Below are positions 31,150 through 44,737 of a stretch of DNA of 64,000 nt, in pieces; position 1 is the first letter of the stretch, and each line of letters begins with the position of its first letter. Location: the NCBI RefSeq assembly GCF_023094245.1, contig NZ_JALMEW010000007.1, positions 62,001 to 126,000 on the forward strand, read 5' to 3'. Below the pieces are notes generated by a model. The model saw nothing but the letters and a program-made list of their open reading frames with translations, did not search any database and was not told the DNA's origin. The stretch is from Halomonas getboli (lineage in GTDB: Bacteria > Pseudomonadota > Gammaproteobacteria > Pseudomonadales > Halomonadaceae). Position numbers and translations under genes: made by a program.

Positions 31150-32175
31150 TCAGTGGTCGTGGTCGCCGTGCTCGTGATCGTGTTCCTGATCCGGGGCGGC
31201 CAGGGCGCTGTGGAGCAGCTCGGCGTCGTGGCGAACCATGCCCAGCCAGGTGCTGGCCTCGCCCTCGGCGGCCAGGGCCCCGGAGTAGAGGGTGCCGGCG
31301 ATCGGCAGGTCGGTTTCCTCGGCCAGCTGGTCGATGATCGCCGGGCTGGTCATGTTCTCATGGAACAGCGCCTGGACGCCGTGCCCGCGGATCACCTCGA
31401 TCAGCTCGGCCATGCGCGCGGCGCTGGGCTCGGCCTCGGTGGAGAGTCCGGCCGGCGACAGGAAGTCGACGCCGTAGGCGCGGGAGAAGTGGGTGAAGGA
31501 CTGGTGGCCGGTGATTACCGCGGTGTGCTCGGGCAGCTCGTCCATCAGCGCGCGGACTTCGGCGTCCAGGGCGTCGATGCGCTGCTGATAGTCCGCCGCG
31601 CGATCGCGGTAGTCGGCCTCGTGGGCCGGGTCGGCGGCGATCAGGCCGTCGCGGATGTTGTCGACGTAGAGCTCGCCGAGGCCCAGGTCCAGCCAGGCGT
31701 GCGGGTTCATGCCGTCATGCACGTGGGCGTGGCCGGCATGGTCATGATCGTCGTGTTCTTCATGGCCGTGCTCTGCATGGCCGTGTTCTGCATGATCATG
31801 ATCGTGGCCGTCGGCGTGCTCGGTGTTGCCGAGGACCCGCTCGATGCCGTCGGTGGCCACCACGGTCGGCCCGTCGTAGTCGCTGGCCTCGACCAGGCGC
31901 GACATCCAGCCCTCGAACTGCAGGCCGTTGAGCACCACCAGGTCGGCCTCGGCCAGGGCGCGGGCGTCGGTGGGGCTCGGGGTGAAGACGTGGGCGTCGC
32001 TGTCGGCACCGACCAGCGAGGAGACGTCGACGTGGTCGCCGCCGATCTGCTCGACCATGTCGGCGAGCACGCTGAAGCTGGTCAGCACGTGGACGCGCTC
32101 GTCGGCCTGGGCGGCGGCCAGGGGCAGCAGCGCGGCGGCGCCGGCGACGAGGGCAATGGGCTTGGCGAAGGGCAT
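31150..32175 (-). CDS. znuA: Zinc ABC transporter periplasmic binding protein
   Basis: A 341-residue metal-binding protein: signal peptide to about AAAQA (residue 23), TSFSVLADMVEQIGGDHVDV, ADSDAHVFTPSPTDARAL with a metal histidine, then a long loop of His/Asp/Glu repeats (about residues 120-150) typical of zinc-specific ZnuA, and MNPHAWLDLG and TGHQSFTHFSRAYG with further ligands. The C terminus is again His-rich (QEHDHEHGDHDH). The His-rich loop favours zinc over manganese. Last gene of the znu operon, 38 bp after znuB. Confidence 0.93.
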   Translation of the reverse strand: MPFAKPIALVAGAAALLPLAAAQADERVHVLTSFSVLADMVEQIGGDHVDVSSLVGADSDAHVFTPSPTDARALAEADLVVLNGLQFEGWMSRLVEASDYDGPTVVATDGIERVLGNTEHADGHDHDHAEHGHAEHGHEEHDDHDHAGHAHVHDGMNPHAWLDLGLGELYVDNIRDGLIAADPAHEADYRDRAADYQQRIDALDAEVRALMDELPEHTAVITGHQSFTHFSRAYGVDFLSPAGLSTEAEPSAARMAELIEVIRGHGVQALFHENMTSPAIIDQLAEETDLPIAGTLYSGALAAEGEASTWLGMVRHDAELLHSALAAPDQEHDHEHGDHDH

Positions 32176-32213
32176 CGGTGGCTCCGTGGCAACGAAAGGG
32201 GCGAAGAGGGGCG

Positions 32214-33107
32214 TCAGGACGACGGCGTGGGCGCTTCCAGCGGCGCGGCGCGGCGCCGGAAGCGGGCGGCGAGGCTGTGCTGGCGGCCGAACAGCGCCGA
32301 GAGCACATAGGCCACGCCGGCCATCAGGATGATCGCCGGGCCGGAGGGCAGGCTCAGGTGGTACGACAGCAGCAGGCCGCCGGCGCTGGCCACCATGGCC
32401 ACGCCGATGGCGATCACGATCAATCCTTCCAGGCGGTTGCTCCAGAAGCGCGCGGTGGTGGCCGGCAGCATCATCAGGCCCACCGCCATCAGGGTGCCCA
32501 GCGTCTGGAAGCCGGCGGTGAGGTTGAGCACCACCAGCCCCAGGAAGACGCCGTGCACCAGACCGCCGCGCACGCCCTGGCCGCGCAGGAACAGCGGGTC
32601 CAGGCATTCCACCACCAGGGCGCGGAAGATCACCGCCAGCGACACCACGATCAGGCTGGCGATGCCGGCGATCAGCAGCAGCGCGGTGGAGTCCACCGCC
32701 AGGATCGATCCGAACAGCACGTGGGTGAGATCGACGCTGTTGCCGGCCAGCGAGACCATCATCACCCCCGCGGCCAGCGAGATCAGGAAGAAGCTGGCCA
32801 TCGCCGAGTCCTCGCGGTGGCCGGTCATCTGCGACACGCTGCCGGCCAGCACCGCCACCAGCAGCCCCGAGAGGATGCCGCCGAGGCTCATCATCGGCAG
32901 CGAGAAGCCGGCGAACAGAAAGCCCAGCGCCACGCCGGGCAGGATGGCGTGGGACATGGCATCGCCGATCAGGCTCATGCCGCGCAGCATCAGGAACACG
33001 CCCAGCGCCGGGGCGGCCAGCGACAGTGCCAGGCCGGCCACCAGGGCGCGCTGCATGAAGCCGTAGTCGAAGGGAGCGATGAACCAGGCGTCAAGCAGAG
33101 CCAGCAT
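32214..33107 (-). CDS. znuB: Zinc ABC transporter permease
   Basis: A 297-residue ABC-3 family permease with about eight TM helices: MRGMSLIGDAMSHAILPGVALGF carries the family's conserved loop, and FQTLGTLMAVGLMMLPATTARFW the late one. It overlaps znuC by 17 bp and precedes znuA. Confidence 0.93.
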   Translation of the reverse strand: MLALLDAWFIAPFDYGFMQRALVAGLALSLAAPALGVFLMLRGMSLIGDAMSHAILPGVALGFLFAGFSLPMMSLGGILSGLLVAVLAGSVSQMTGHREDSAMASFFLISLAAGVMMVSLAGNSVDLTHVLFGSILAVDSTALLLIAGIASLIVVSLAVIFRALVVECLDPLFLRGQGVRGGLVHGVFLGLVVLNLTAGFQTLGTLMAVGLMMLPATTARFWSNRLEGLIVIAIGVAMVASAGGLLLSYHLSLPSGPAIILMAGVAYVLSALFGRQHSLAARFRRRAAPLEAPTPSS

Positions 33108-33825
33108 GGGAAACCTCGGAAAAGTCGAAGGGCAGGCGCGGGGCGCGGGCGGGCTGGCCGGCGCTGTGCTCGAGCAGCGCCTCGGGGCTGACCCAGCGGC
33201 CGTGGCCGCCGGCGAGCATCAGCACGTCGTCGGCCAGGCGCGAGAGCTGCTCCATGTCGTGCAGCACCACGATCAGGGTGGCGCCCTGGGCCGCCATGTC
33301 GCGAAACACCTCCGTCAGCACCTCGACGGTCTCGATGTCGACGTTGGCGAAGGGCTCGTCGAGCAGCAGCAGCTCGGCCTCCTGCATCAGGGTGCGGCCG
33401 ATCAGCGCGCGCTGGCGCTGGCCGCCGGAGAGCTCGCCGAGCTGGCGGTGGGCCAGGTGCGAGATGCCCAGCCGCGCCATGATCTCGCGGCCGCGGCGAT
33501 AGTGCGGGCCGCAGTAGCCCTTGAAGGCGCCATGACTGGGCCAGGTGCCGCTCATGATCAGCTCCTCCACGCTCATCGGGAAGGAGAGGTCGAGGGCCAG
33601 CTGCTGGGGCAGCCAGGCGCAGCGCTCCTTGGGCACCCGGCATTCCACGCGGCCGGCCACCGGCTTGAGCATGCCCATGATGGCGGCGATCAGGGTGCTC
33701 TTGCCGGCGCCGTTGGCGCCGATCAGCGCGGTGATGGCGCCGTCCTGGAAGCGGCCGTCGAGGTGCTCGACCACCGTCTGCCCGCCGCGGGCGAGCTGCA
33801 GGTCGTGCAGTTGCAGGCGGGCCAT
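33091..33825 (-). CDS. znuC: Zinc ABC transporter ATP-binding protein
   Basis: A 244-residue ATPase: Walker A GANGAGKSTLI, signature LSGGQRQRALIGRTL, Walker B LLLLDEPFANVD and IVVLHDMEQL with the switch histidine. Starts in an ATG that overlaps by one base the stop of a 49-codon gene (TGATG), so translation is coupled to it. Long open sequence upstream in the same frame is not coding. Confidence 0.93.
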   Translation of the reverse strand: MARLQLHDLQLARGGQTVVEHLDGRFQDGAITALIGANGAGKSTLIAAIMGMLKPVAGRVECRVPKERCAWLPQQLALDLSFPMSVEELIMSGTWPSHGAFKGYCGPHYRRGREIMARLGISHLAHRQLGELSGGQRQRALIGRTLMQEAELLLLDEPFANVDIETVEVLTEVFRDMAAQGATLIVVLHDMEQLSRLADDVLMLAGGHGRWVSPEALLEHSAGQPARAPRLPFDFSEVSHAGSA

Positions 33826-33974
33826 CAGGCGAATTCTCCCGTCGCCCAGGCCACTGCCAGCCACAGCGCCGCCAGCGGGGCGGCGACCAGCAGCAGACGA
33901 CGCGGCGCGGACAGCGACATCAGCGAGAAATGACAGGGCCCCTCGGGGCGATGGCGGTGGGGTCGATGCGCCAT
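33825..33974 (-). CDS. 49-residue His-rich single-pass membrane protein, translationally coupled to znuC
   Basis: A short frame: N-terminal MAHRPHRHRPEGPCHFSL (four histidines and one cysteine in the first 15 residues), then a basic turn and one hydrophobic helix (RLLLVAAPLAALWLAVAWAT). It begins 30 bp after a Zur-like box and its TGA overlaps the znuC ATG, so it is the first gene of the zinc operon. A start with a GGAGAC site fits. It may bind zinc at the membrane or act only as a leader cistron; I do not recognise a family. Confidence 0.65.
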   Translation of the reverse strand: MAHRPHRHRPEGPCHFSLMSLSAPRRLLLVAAPLAALWLAVAWATGEFA

Positions 33975-34003
33975 GGTGTAACGTCTCCGCAAAAGTGGCA
34001 TGC

Positions 34004-34016
34004 GTTATAACATAAC
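34004..34016 (-). promoter_or_regulatory. Putative Zur box of the znu operon
   Basis: GTTATAACATAAC, close to the centre of the gammaproteobacterial Zur consensus (TGTTATANNATAACA), in the only AT-rich stretch upstream of the znu operon and 30 bp before its first start codon. Zinc-loaded Zur would block transcription here. Confidence 0.72.
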
Positions 34017-34215
34017 AATATTGGCGCTCGCCAGCATCGATATCATCACCGATGCCGCCATGAGCAGGGACGAGCGTCGATGTCCTGCAGGCTAGCACCG
34101 TGCCGGCCGGCCGGTTCGGCCCCATGCGGCGGCCGCCGAGCCGCCTGCGACCTGACCCGTCGACGGCCGGCGCGCTACACTGCGCGCTCACTCCCTGTGC
34201 CCGAAAGGAATCGCC

Positions 34216-34767
34216 ATGACCCGCAAGACGCCCCTGCGCTCCCTGCTCGCCGCCACCCTGGCCACCGGCCTGGCCATCACCGCCGCGCCGGCCTTCGCCA
34301 CCGGCACCACCGGCGTCTACCTGGGCGGCGCCCTCGGCCAGATGCACGGTGACGACGACTTCGACGACGAAGCCGACATGGTCAAGCTGACCGCCGGCTA
34401 CAACGTCGGCTGGCTGCCGTTCCTCGATCTGGGCGCCGAGCTCGGCTACGTCAACGGCGACACCCTGCACGGCGAGGTGGACGGCCGCTCCGGCTCGCTG
34501 GACGTGGACGCCTTCGAGGCGATGGGCGTGGCCGGGCTGAGCTTCGGCCCGCTGGGCGTCTACGCCAAGGCCGGCATGGCCGACTGGGACGCCGAGCGTC
34601 GCGGCCGTGGCCTGACCCATGACTATTCCGGCACCGACCCGGTCTACGGCCTGGGCGCGCGCGTGGAGCTGCTCGACATCACCGGCCGCGTTGAGATCGA
34701 ACGCCTCGATACCGACGAGATTGGCGATATCGACATGGTCACCGCCGGGGTGGTCTACACCTTCTGA
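34216..34767 (+). CDS. Outer-membrane beta-barrel protein
   Basis: A 183-residue exported protein: signal peptide to about PAFA (residue 29), then alternating hydrophobic strands (VYLGGALGQM, MVKLTAGYNVGWLPFLDLGAEL, FEAMGVAGLSFGPLGVYAKAG) and a C-terminal VTAGVVYTF with the terminal Phe needed for BAM-dependent insertion. It is an eight-stranded small porin-like barrel of the OmpA/OmpX size class; function unknown. AAAGGAA site before the ATG; strong terminator after. Confidence 0.83.
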   Translation: MTRKTPLRSLLAATLATGLAITAAPAFATGTTGVYLGGALGQMHGDDDFDDEADMVKLTAGYNVGWLPFLDLGAELGYVNGDTLHGEVDGRSGSLDVDAFEAMGVAGLSFGPLGVYAKAGMADWDAERRGRGLTHDYSGTDPVYGLGARVELLDITGRVEIERLDTDEIGDIDMVTAGVVYTF

Positions 34768-34788
34768 CGTCTGATCGTTGCTGAATGA

Positions 34789-34817
34789 CGCGGGGCACGC
34801 CGTTGGCGTGCCCCGCG
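34789..34817 (+). terminator. Strong terminator after the outer-membrane protein gene
   Basis: CGCGGGGCACGCC-GTT-GGCGTGCCCCGCG, a 13-bp stem, followed by TTTTTGTTT. Confidence 0.92.
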
Positions 34818-34866
34818 TTTTTGTTTCCGGCGTCCTTGCCCCGGCCTGGGGGCAAGGAAGGCGGGG

Positions 34867-35871
34867 TCAGGCGCCGAATTCCTCGGTGTCGACGTCCGCC
34901 TGCGCGGCCGCGCCGTAGCGGCCGCCCATCACCTGATCGGGCGTCAACATGGCGTCCAGCCGGGCGACGGTCGCGGCGTCCAGGCGCAGCGCTTCCGCCG
35001 CCAGGTTCTCGCGCATGTGCGCGACGGAGCGCGAGCCGGGGATGGGGATGACGTCGTCGCCCTTGGCCAGCAGCCAGGCCAGGGCCAATTGGCCGGGTGT
35101 CGCGTCCTGCTCTCGCGCCACGGCCTTGAGGTCGTCCAGCAGGTGCAGATTGTGCGGGAAATGCTCGGTGCTGAAGCGCGGCATGCTGCGGCGCATGTCG
35201 CTCTCCTCCAGGCGCGCCGGGTCTTCCACCGCGCCGGACAGGAAGCCCCGGCCCAGCGGGCTGAACGCCACCAGCGCGGTGTTCGACTCGCGGCAGGCCG
35301 CGATCAGCCCGATCTCCGGGTTGCGCGTCCACAGCGAGTACTCCGACTGCACCGCGGCGATGGGATGCTCGGCCCGGGCCCGGCGCAGGGTCGCGGCGGA
35401 TACCTCGGACAGGCCGACGCCGCGGATCTTGCCTTCTTCCACCAGACGCCCCAGCTCGCCCACGCTCTCCTCGATCGGCACGCGCTTGTCCCAGCGATGC
35501 AGGTAGTAGAGGTCCACATGATCGGTGCCCAGCCGCGAGAGGCTCGCCTCGCACTGCCGGCGCAGCGTCGCCGGGCGGCCGTCGATCACTTTCTTGCCCT
35601 GCTCGGGATCGATGGCCATGCCGCATTTGCTGGCCAGCAGGATCTCGTCGCGCCGGCTCGCCAGCGCCTTGCCCACCAGCGACTCGTTGGCCGTGGCCCC
35701 GTAGAGGGTCGCGGTATCGACGTGGCGATAGCCCATGTCGACGGCCGCCTGCAGGGCGCGCACCGCCTCGGGCTCCGGCATCGGGCTGCCGTAACCGTGG
35801 GAGAGGTTCATGGCGCCCAGGCCGATGCGGGACGAAGCGAGGTCCTTGAGGCGAGCGAACACGGTCGACAT
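34867..35871 (-). CDS. Aldo/keto reductase
   Basis: A 334-residue NADPH-dependent oxidoreductase of the AKR superfamily (TIM barrel). Seen: GYRHVDTATLYGA (catalytic Asp and Tyr), LASKCGM with catalytic Lys, DHVDLYYLHRWD with His, and IPGSRSVAHMRENL for cofactor phosphate binding. It resembles AKR13-type reductases (YakC-like). Substrate unknown. Lies between an outer-membrane protein and a WYL regulator; no operon partner. Confidence 0.9.
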   Translation of the reverse strand: MSTVFARLKDLASSRIGLGAMNLSHGYGSPMPEPEAVRALQAAVDMGYRHVDTATLYGATANESLVGKALASRRDEILLASKCGMAIDPEQGKKVIDGRPATLRRQCEASLSRLGTDHVDLYYLHRWDKRVPIEESVGELGRLVEEGKIRGVGLSEVSAATLRRARAEHPIAAVQSEYSLWTRNPEIGLIAACRESNTALVAFSPLGRGFLSGAVEDPARLEESDMRRSMPRFSTEHFPHNLHLLDDLKAVAREQDATPGQLALAWLLAKGDDVIPIPGSRSVAHMRENLAAEALRLDAATVARLDAMLTPDQVMGGRYGAAAQADVDTEEFGA

Positions 35872-35933
35872 GGAGACTCCTCGTGGGGGATGGGGCTAAG
35901 AGAGGGCAAAGCGGGAGAGGGCATCATGCCGGC

Positions 35934-36800
35934 TCAGGCCCAGTGGATCCACTCCGCCAGTGCCTCGCGGTTGGCGATATCGATCTGCTGGGCGCGAGGT
36001 TCACCCTCTACATGGTGCGGGTTCACGCCCAGCTCGCGCAGGGCGTAGAGCACCAGCGGCCCGCGGCAGTGGAGCGTCAGCTCGCCGTCGCGCATGCCGT
36101 AGTCCACCGCCAGCAGGTCGCGTTCCTCCTGCGGCAGCCGGCGGTCCGGAATCAGGCACACCTCCACCCGCGTCTGCCAGGCATCGTCGCCGTTCTTGCC
36201 ATGTTCGTCGAGCATTTCACCGCTATCTTCCGGGATGCCGCGGAAGCGGCTCAGCACGAAGTCCCGATAGTCGCGATGCTTCTCGCAGTAGGCGCGCACG
36301 TGCCAGCGCCCGGCGGCGAATACCAGGGTGTGCGGCACCAGGATGCGTTCCTCGCCGGCGGGGTTGCGGAAGGACGCATAGACCACTTCCAGCCGGCGCC
36401 CCGCCCTGGCCGCCTTGACCACCTCGCGCACGACATAAGGATTCACCGCCCGGCTCGGCAGCGGCAGCGACTCGGTGTCCGCCGCGCCCAGCCCCAGGCC
36501 GGCGAAGGGCGAGTCCAGGTCCGCATGCGCGCTCAGCAGATGCAGGTATTCCTCGACCCGGTTCCGGGTAAAGCGTGGCCGGAATGCCACCGTGGGCAAG
36601 AAGCCGCGCCGCGACTCGTCGTAGGTCAGGTTTTCCGGCGCCTCCTCGCGATAGTTCCGCAGCACCTTCTGGGCCTGCTGGCGGCCGATGTCGAAGGCCT
36701 CGCCGATCTGCGAGGCCACCACCCGGCCCTCCCAGAAGGCCAAGATCTCGATTAGGCGATAGCGGGCTAGGGTGTCCCAGGGAAGCGATGCGTCGTTCAT
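35934..36800 (-). CDS. WYL-domain transcription regulator, BrxR/CapW-like
   Basis: A 288-residue regulator: N-terminal winged helix (ARYRLIEILAFWEGRVVASQ, DIGRQQAQKVLRNY), a linker with FLPTVAFRPRFT, central WYL domain (LEVVYASFRNPAGEERILVPHTLVFAAGRWHVRAYCEKHRDYRDFVLSR, shown in part: VVYASF and WHVRAY) and a C-terminal WCX-like extension. This arrangement and wording match the BrxR/CapW repressors that guard BREX, CBASS and other defence islands. It is divergent from the type I-C cas operon (144 bp between the starts), so control of cas expression is a reasonable inference. Confidence 0.82.
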   Translation of the reverse strand: MNDASLPWDTLARYRLIEILAFWEGRVVASQIGEAFDIGRQQAQKVLRNYREEAPENLTYDESRRGFLPTVAFRPRFTRNRVEEYLHLLSAHADLDSPFAGLGLGAADTESLPLPSRAVNPYVVREVVKAARAGRRLEVVYASFRNPAGEERILVPHTLVFAAGRWHVRAYCEKHRDYRDFVLSRFRGIPEDSGEMLDEHGKNGDDAWQTRVEVCLIPDRRLPQEERDLLAVDYGMRDGELTLHCRGPLVLYALRELGVNPHHVEGEPRAQQIDIANREALAEWIHWA

Positions 36801-36944
36801 GAAGACTCCGTCTATGGAGGAGCGAGGTGGATGACTCGGGGTAGGACCGGGTTGATCAGTACAGTGGATGCATTTCCAAGGGTGGAGGAACTGTATTAGG
36901 AATGCTTAGCTAGATGAAGGATGATTCGACGATGGCAGGGACGC

Positions 36945-41675
<4,731 letters not shown>

Positions 41676-41679
<4 letters not shown>

Positions 41680-42545
41680 CCGCTATCGCCAACCGTTATG
41701 AATTCGTGCTGTTATTCGACGTTACCAACGGCAACCCCAACGGCGACCCGGATGCCGGCAACTTGCCACGCCTCGATCCGGAAACCAATCAGGGGTTGGT
41801 CACCGATGTCTGTCTCAAACGCAAGATTCGCAATTACGTCGGACTGGAAAAAGAAGATGACGCTGGCTACGCCATCTACATGCAGGAAAAGTCGGTCCTA
41901 AATAACCAGCATAAAAAAGCGTACGACGCGCTCGATATAAAACCCGAGTCGAAGAAGCTACCGAAGGATGAGGCCAAGGCGCGCGACCTGACTGCCTGGA
42001 TGTGTCAGAACTTTTTCGATGTGCGTACCTTCGGAGCAGTGATGACCACCGAGATCAATTCCGGGCAGGTGCGTGGGCCAGTACAGCTGGCCTTTGCCAA
42101 CTCGATCGATCCGGTCGTGCCCATGGAGGTGTCGATCACTCGCATGGCGGTCACCAACGAAAAGGATCTCGAAAAAGAACGGACCATGGGACGCAAGCAT
42201 ATTATTCCCTATGGGCTTTATCGCGTACATGGTTATATCTCGGCCAAACTTGCCGAGCGTACCGGTTTTTCCGAGGATGACATCGAACTGCTCTGGCGTG
42301 CCCTGATCAATATGTTCGAGCATGACCGCTCTGCAGCGCGTGGCGAGATGTCGGCGCGTAAATTGATCATTTTCAAACACGATAATCCTATGGGGAATGC
42401 GCCAGCGCACAAGCTATTCGATAGCGTGAAAGTCGAGCGCGTCGATGGAGAGCTCGACTCTCCCGCTCGCCAATACAGTGATTATCGCGTTTCGGTCGAT
42501 ACCGAGAGCCTGCCGGCAGGTGTCGGCGTCGACGAGCGCCTATAG
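41676..42545 (+). CDS. cas7c: Cas7c (Csd2), Cascade backbone subunit
   Basis: A 289-residue Cas7/Csd2 RAMP protein: [20 protein letters not shown] near the N terminus and [20 protein letters not shown] in the middle are diagnostic. Several copies coat the crRNA spacer. Base composition is more AT-rich than neighbouring chromosomal genes. Confidence 0.96.
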
Positions 42546-42555
42546 GCCAGCGGGA

Positions 42556-43197
42556 ATGAAGGACGAGGCCCGCCTGATCCCGCTATCGGCGTTGCAGCAC
42601 TATCTCTATTGCCCGCGCCAGTGTGCATTGATCCATCTCGAGCAGCAGTGGGCCGAGAACCGCTATACCGCGGAAGGGCGCATCCTGCATGAACGCGCCG
42701 ATCGTCTCGGCCACGAGCGTCGGCGCGGCGTGCATACCGCTATGGCGCTGCCGCTGGCCAATGAACGGCTTGGGTTGACCGGCGTTGCCGACGTGGTCGA
42801 GTTCGATGAGCGGGAAACGCGGACCATCGTCCGGCCTATCGAGTACAAGCGCGGACGGCCTAAGGCGCATCGTGCCGACGAAGTGCAGCTCTGCGCCCAG
42901 GCGCTCTGTCTGGAAGAGATGTTGAACGTGGAGATCGAACACGGCGCGCTTTTTTACGGCAAAACGCGGCGGCGCAAGGACGTGCCTTTCGACAAGGCGC
43001 TGCGGGCGTTGACGTCGGACGTGATCACCGGCACTCGCATGCTGTTCGATGGCAATCGCACACCGCCCGCCGTATACGAGGCCAAACGCTGCGACCGTTG
43101 TTCGCTGATCGACGTCTGTCAGCCAAAGGTGATGGGCAAACAGCGCTCAGCGCGCCGCTGGCTGGCGCGTCAGCTCGATGGCATGAAGGACGACTGA
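42556..43197 (+). CDS. cas4: Cas4, adaptation exonuclease
   Basis: A 213-residue RecB-like nuclease with an Fe-S cluster: first cysteine in YCPRQCALIH, nuclease residues in GRILHERADR, GLTGVADVVEF and RPIEYKRGRPK, and the C-terminal cluster CDRCSLIDVCQP. In I-C systems Cas4 trims and orients prespacers by PAM with Cas1-Cas2. The start at 42556 lies 10 bp past cas7c; an in-frame extension upstream overlaps cas7c and is rejected. Confidence 0.94.
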   Translation: MKDEARLIPLSALQHYLYCPRQCALIHLEQQWAENRYTAEGRILHERADRLGHERRRGVHTAMALPLANERLGLTGVADVVEFDERETRTIVRPIEYKRGRPKAHRADEVQLCAQALCLEEMLNVEIEHGALFYGKTRRRKDVPFDKALRALTSDVITGTRMLFDGNRTPPAVYEAKRCDRCSLIDVCQPKVMGKQRSARRWLARQLDGMKDD

Positions 43198-43202
43198 TCA
43201 CT

Positions 43203-44243
43203 ATGCGACGACAGCTGAATACACTCTATATCACCACCGAAGGCGCCTGGATGAAGAAAGAGGGCGCGAATATCGTCATGGAAGTGGAAGGCAAGGAACG
43301 TGCTCGCCTGCCGATTCATATGCTCGAATCGCTGGTCTGTTTCGGACGTGTGCTGGTCTCACCGCCACTGATGGGTTTTTGCGCCGAGCAGGGCGTTACC
43401 ATCACCCATCTCACTCCTTACGGAAAATTCTTGGCACGCATCGAGGGGGCCGTGTCGGGCAATGTGCTGCTGCGCCGCACCCAATATCGCGTGAGCGATG
43501 ACGAAACCGGTTGTGCCGCTATCGTTCGTAGCGTACTGGTCGGCAAGGTGCATAATCAGCGTGCCGTGCTATCGCGTGGCTTGCGCGACTACGGGGCCAA
43601 GCTGCCGGAAGAGGAGAGGGTACGGCTCGAAGAGGAGCGCTCGCGGATGAGCCGGATTGCACGCGACCTACTAACCGAACCCACCACAGACAGGCTGCGT
43701 GGACTGGAAGGGGAAGCGGCGCAACGCTATTTCAGCGTGTTTGATCTGTTGATTCGTCATGAGAGCGATGCGTTTCGCTTTGCGGGTCGCAATCGCCGAC
43801 CGCCGCGTGATTGCAGTAATGCGCTGCTTTCGTTTCTCTATACGCTGCTGACTCATGACTGCCGCTCGGCGCTGGAGAGCGTTGGCCTCGACCCTGCTGT
43901 TGGCTTTCTGCATCGCGACCGGCCCGGGCGACCGAGCTTGGCGCTCGACCTTGCCGAGGAGTTCCGGCCGCTGCTGGGAGACCGATTGGCGCTGTCGCTG
44001 ATCAATCGACGCCAGCTACGGGAAAAAGACTTCATCATTGCCGAAAGTGGCGGCGTAACCTTGACGGAAGAAGCCCGCAAGACGGTGCTGACCGCTTATC
44101 AGGAGCGCAAACGTGAAGAGCTCAATCACACCTTCATGGGCGAGAAGGCACCGATCGGCATGTTGCCTTTTCTCCAGGCGCAGCTACTGGCGCGCCACCT
44201 GCGCGGCGACCTCGATGCCTACCCACCCTTTCTCTGGAAATAG
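43203..44243 (+). CDS. cas1: Cas1 integrase
   Basis: A 346-residue I-C type Cas1 (LNTLYITTEGAWMKKEGANI start). Metal ligands are in GLEGEAAQRYF (Glu), GFLHRDRPGRPSLALDLAEEF (His and Asp). Joins new spacers to the leader end of the array with Cas2. Starts five bp after cas4. Confidence 0.96.
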   Translation: MRRQLNTLYITTEGAWMKKEGANIVMEVEGKERARLPIHMLESLVCFGRVLVSPPLMGFCAEQGVTITHLTPYGKFLARIEGAVSGNVLLRRTQYRVSDDETGCAAIVRSVLVGKVHNQRAVLSRGLRDYGAKLPEEERVRLEEERSRMSRIARDLLTEPTTDRLRGLEGEAAQRYFSVFDLLIRHESDAFRFAGRNRRPPRDCSNALLSFLYTLLTHDCRSALESVGLDPAVGFLHRDRPGRPSLALDLAEEFRPLLGDRLALSLINRRQLREKDFIIAESGGVTLTEEARKTVLTAYQERKREELNHTFMGEKAPIGMLPFLQAQLLARHLRGDLDAYPPFLWK

Positions 44244-44257
44244 ACTGGGAGTGCTTC

Positions 44258-44548
44258 ATGCTGGTACTGGTCAGCTACGATGTCAGTGTTACATCTGAGG
44301 GCGGCACGCGGCGGCTGCGGCAGGTTTCGAAAGCCTGCCGCGATTTTGGGCAACGCGTACAGTTCTCGGTCTTTGAAATCGAAGTCGAACCCGACCAGTG
44401 GACTCGACTGCGACAGAGCCTGATCGATTTGATCGATGAAGAGGTTGATAGCCTGCGTTTCTATTTTCTCGGACGTAACTGGCAGAAGCGCATCGAACAT
44501 ATTGGTGCCAAACCTGCCCTGGATATGAATGGTCCCCTCGTCTTTTAA
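44258..44548 (+). CDS. cas2: Cas2
   Basis: A 96-residue ferredoxin-fold protein, LVLVSYDVS with the conserved Asp8, RVQFSVFEIEV and the C-terminal SLRFYFLGRNW strand. Structural partner of Cas1. Last gene before the leader. Confidence 0.96.
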   Translation: MLVLVSYDVSVTSEGGTRRLRQVSKACRDFGQRVQFSVFEIEVEPDQWTRLRQSLIDLIDEEVDSLRFYFLGRNWQKRIEHIGAKPALDMNGPLVF

Positions 44549-44737
44549 GTGGCTTCACTGCCTGCGAACCGCAACTGTCTCCTTGTTTCCTGCCATGTTC
44601 GCGCCTCTTTAACAATTTGATTTAACGGCATTTGAGCGCTTTAAGCGTTTAATGGCACCTCATCGGTTGCATGTAAATCAAAGGTTCGCTGATTCAGGGC
44701 GATTTTTTTTTATCTCTCAATGAGTTATAAACGAACG
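44549..44737 (+). promoter_or_regulatory. CRISPR leader
   Basis: 189 bases between cas2 and the first repeat, much more AT-rich than the chromosome. It holds four TTTAA motifs (44608, 44621, 44640, 44648), the palindrome CGCTTTAAGCG, an eleven-T tract near 44703 and ends in ATGAGTTATAAACGAACG directly before repeat 1. It should contain the array promoter and the integration signals for Cas1-Cas2. Confidence 0.88.

Noticed and set aside
36801..36944. Possible degenerate CRISPR repeat or CreTA-like toxin-guide pair beside cas3
   Set aside because: No GGATAGAAAC-like end or GCGGCCC stem could be found in this spacer.
44600..44656. Further PmrA-type box in the CRISPR leader (several TTTAA motifs)
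   Set aside because: The motifs do not have the 11-bp period of the three accepted boxes.
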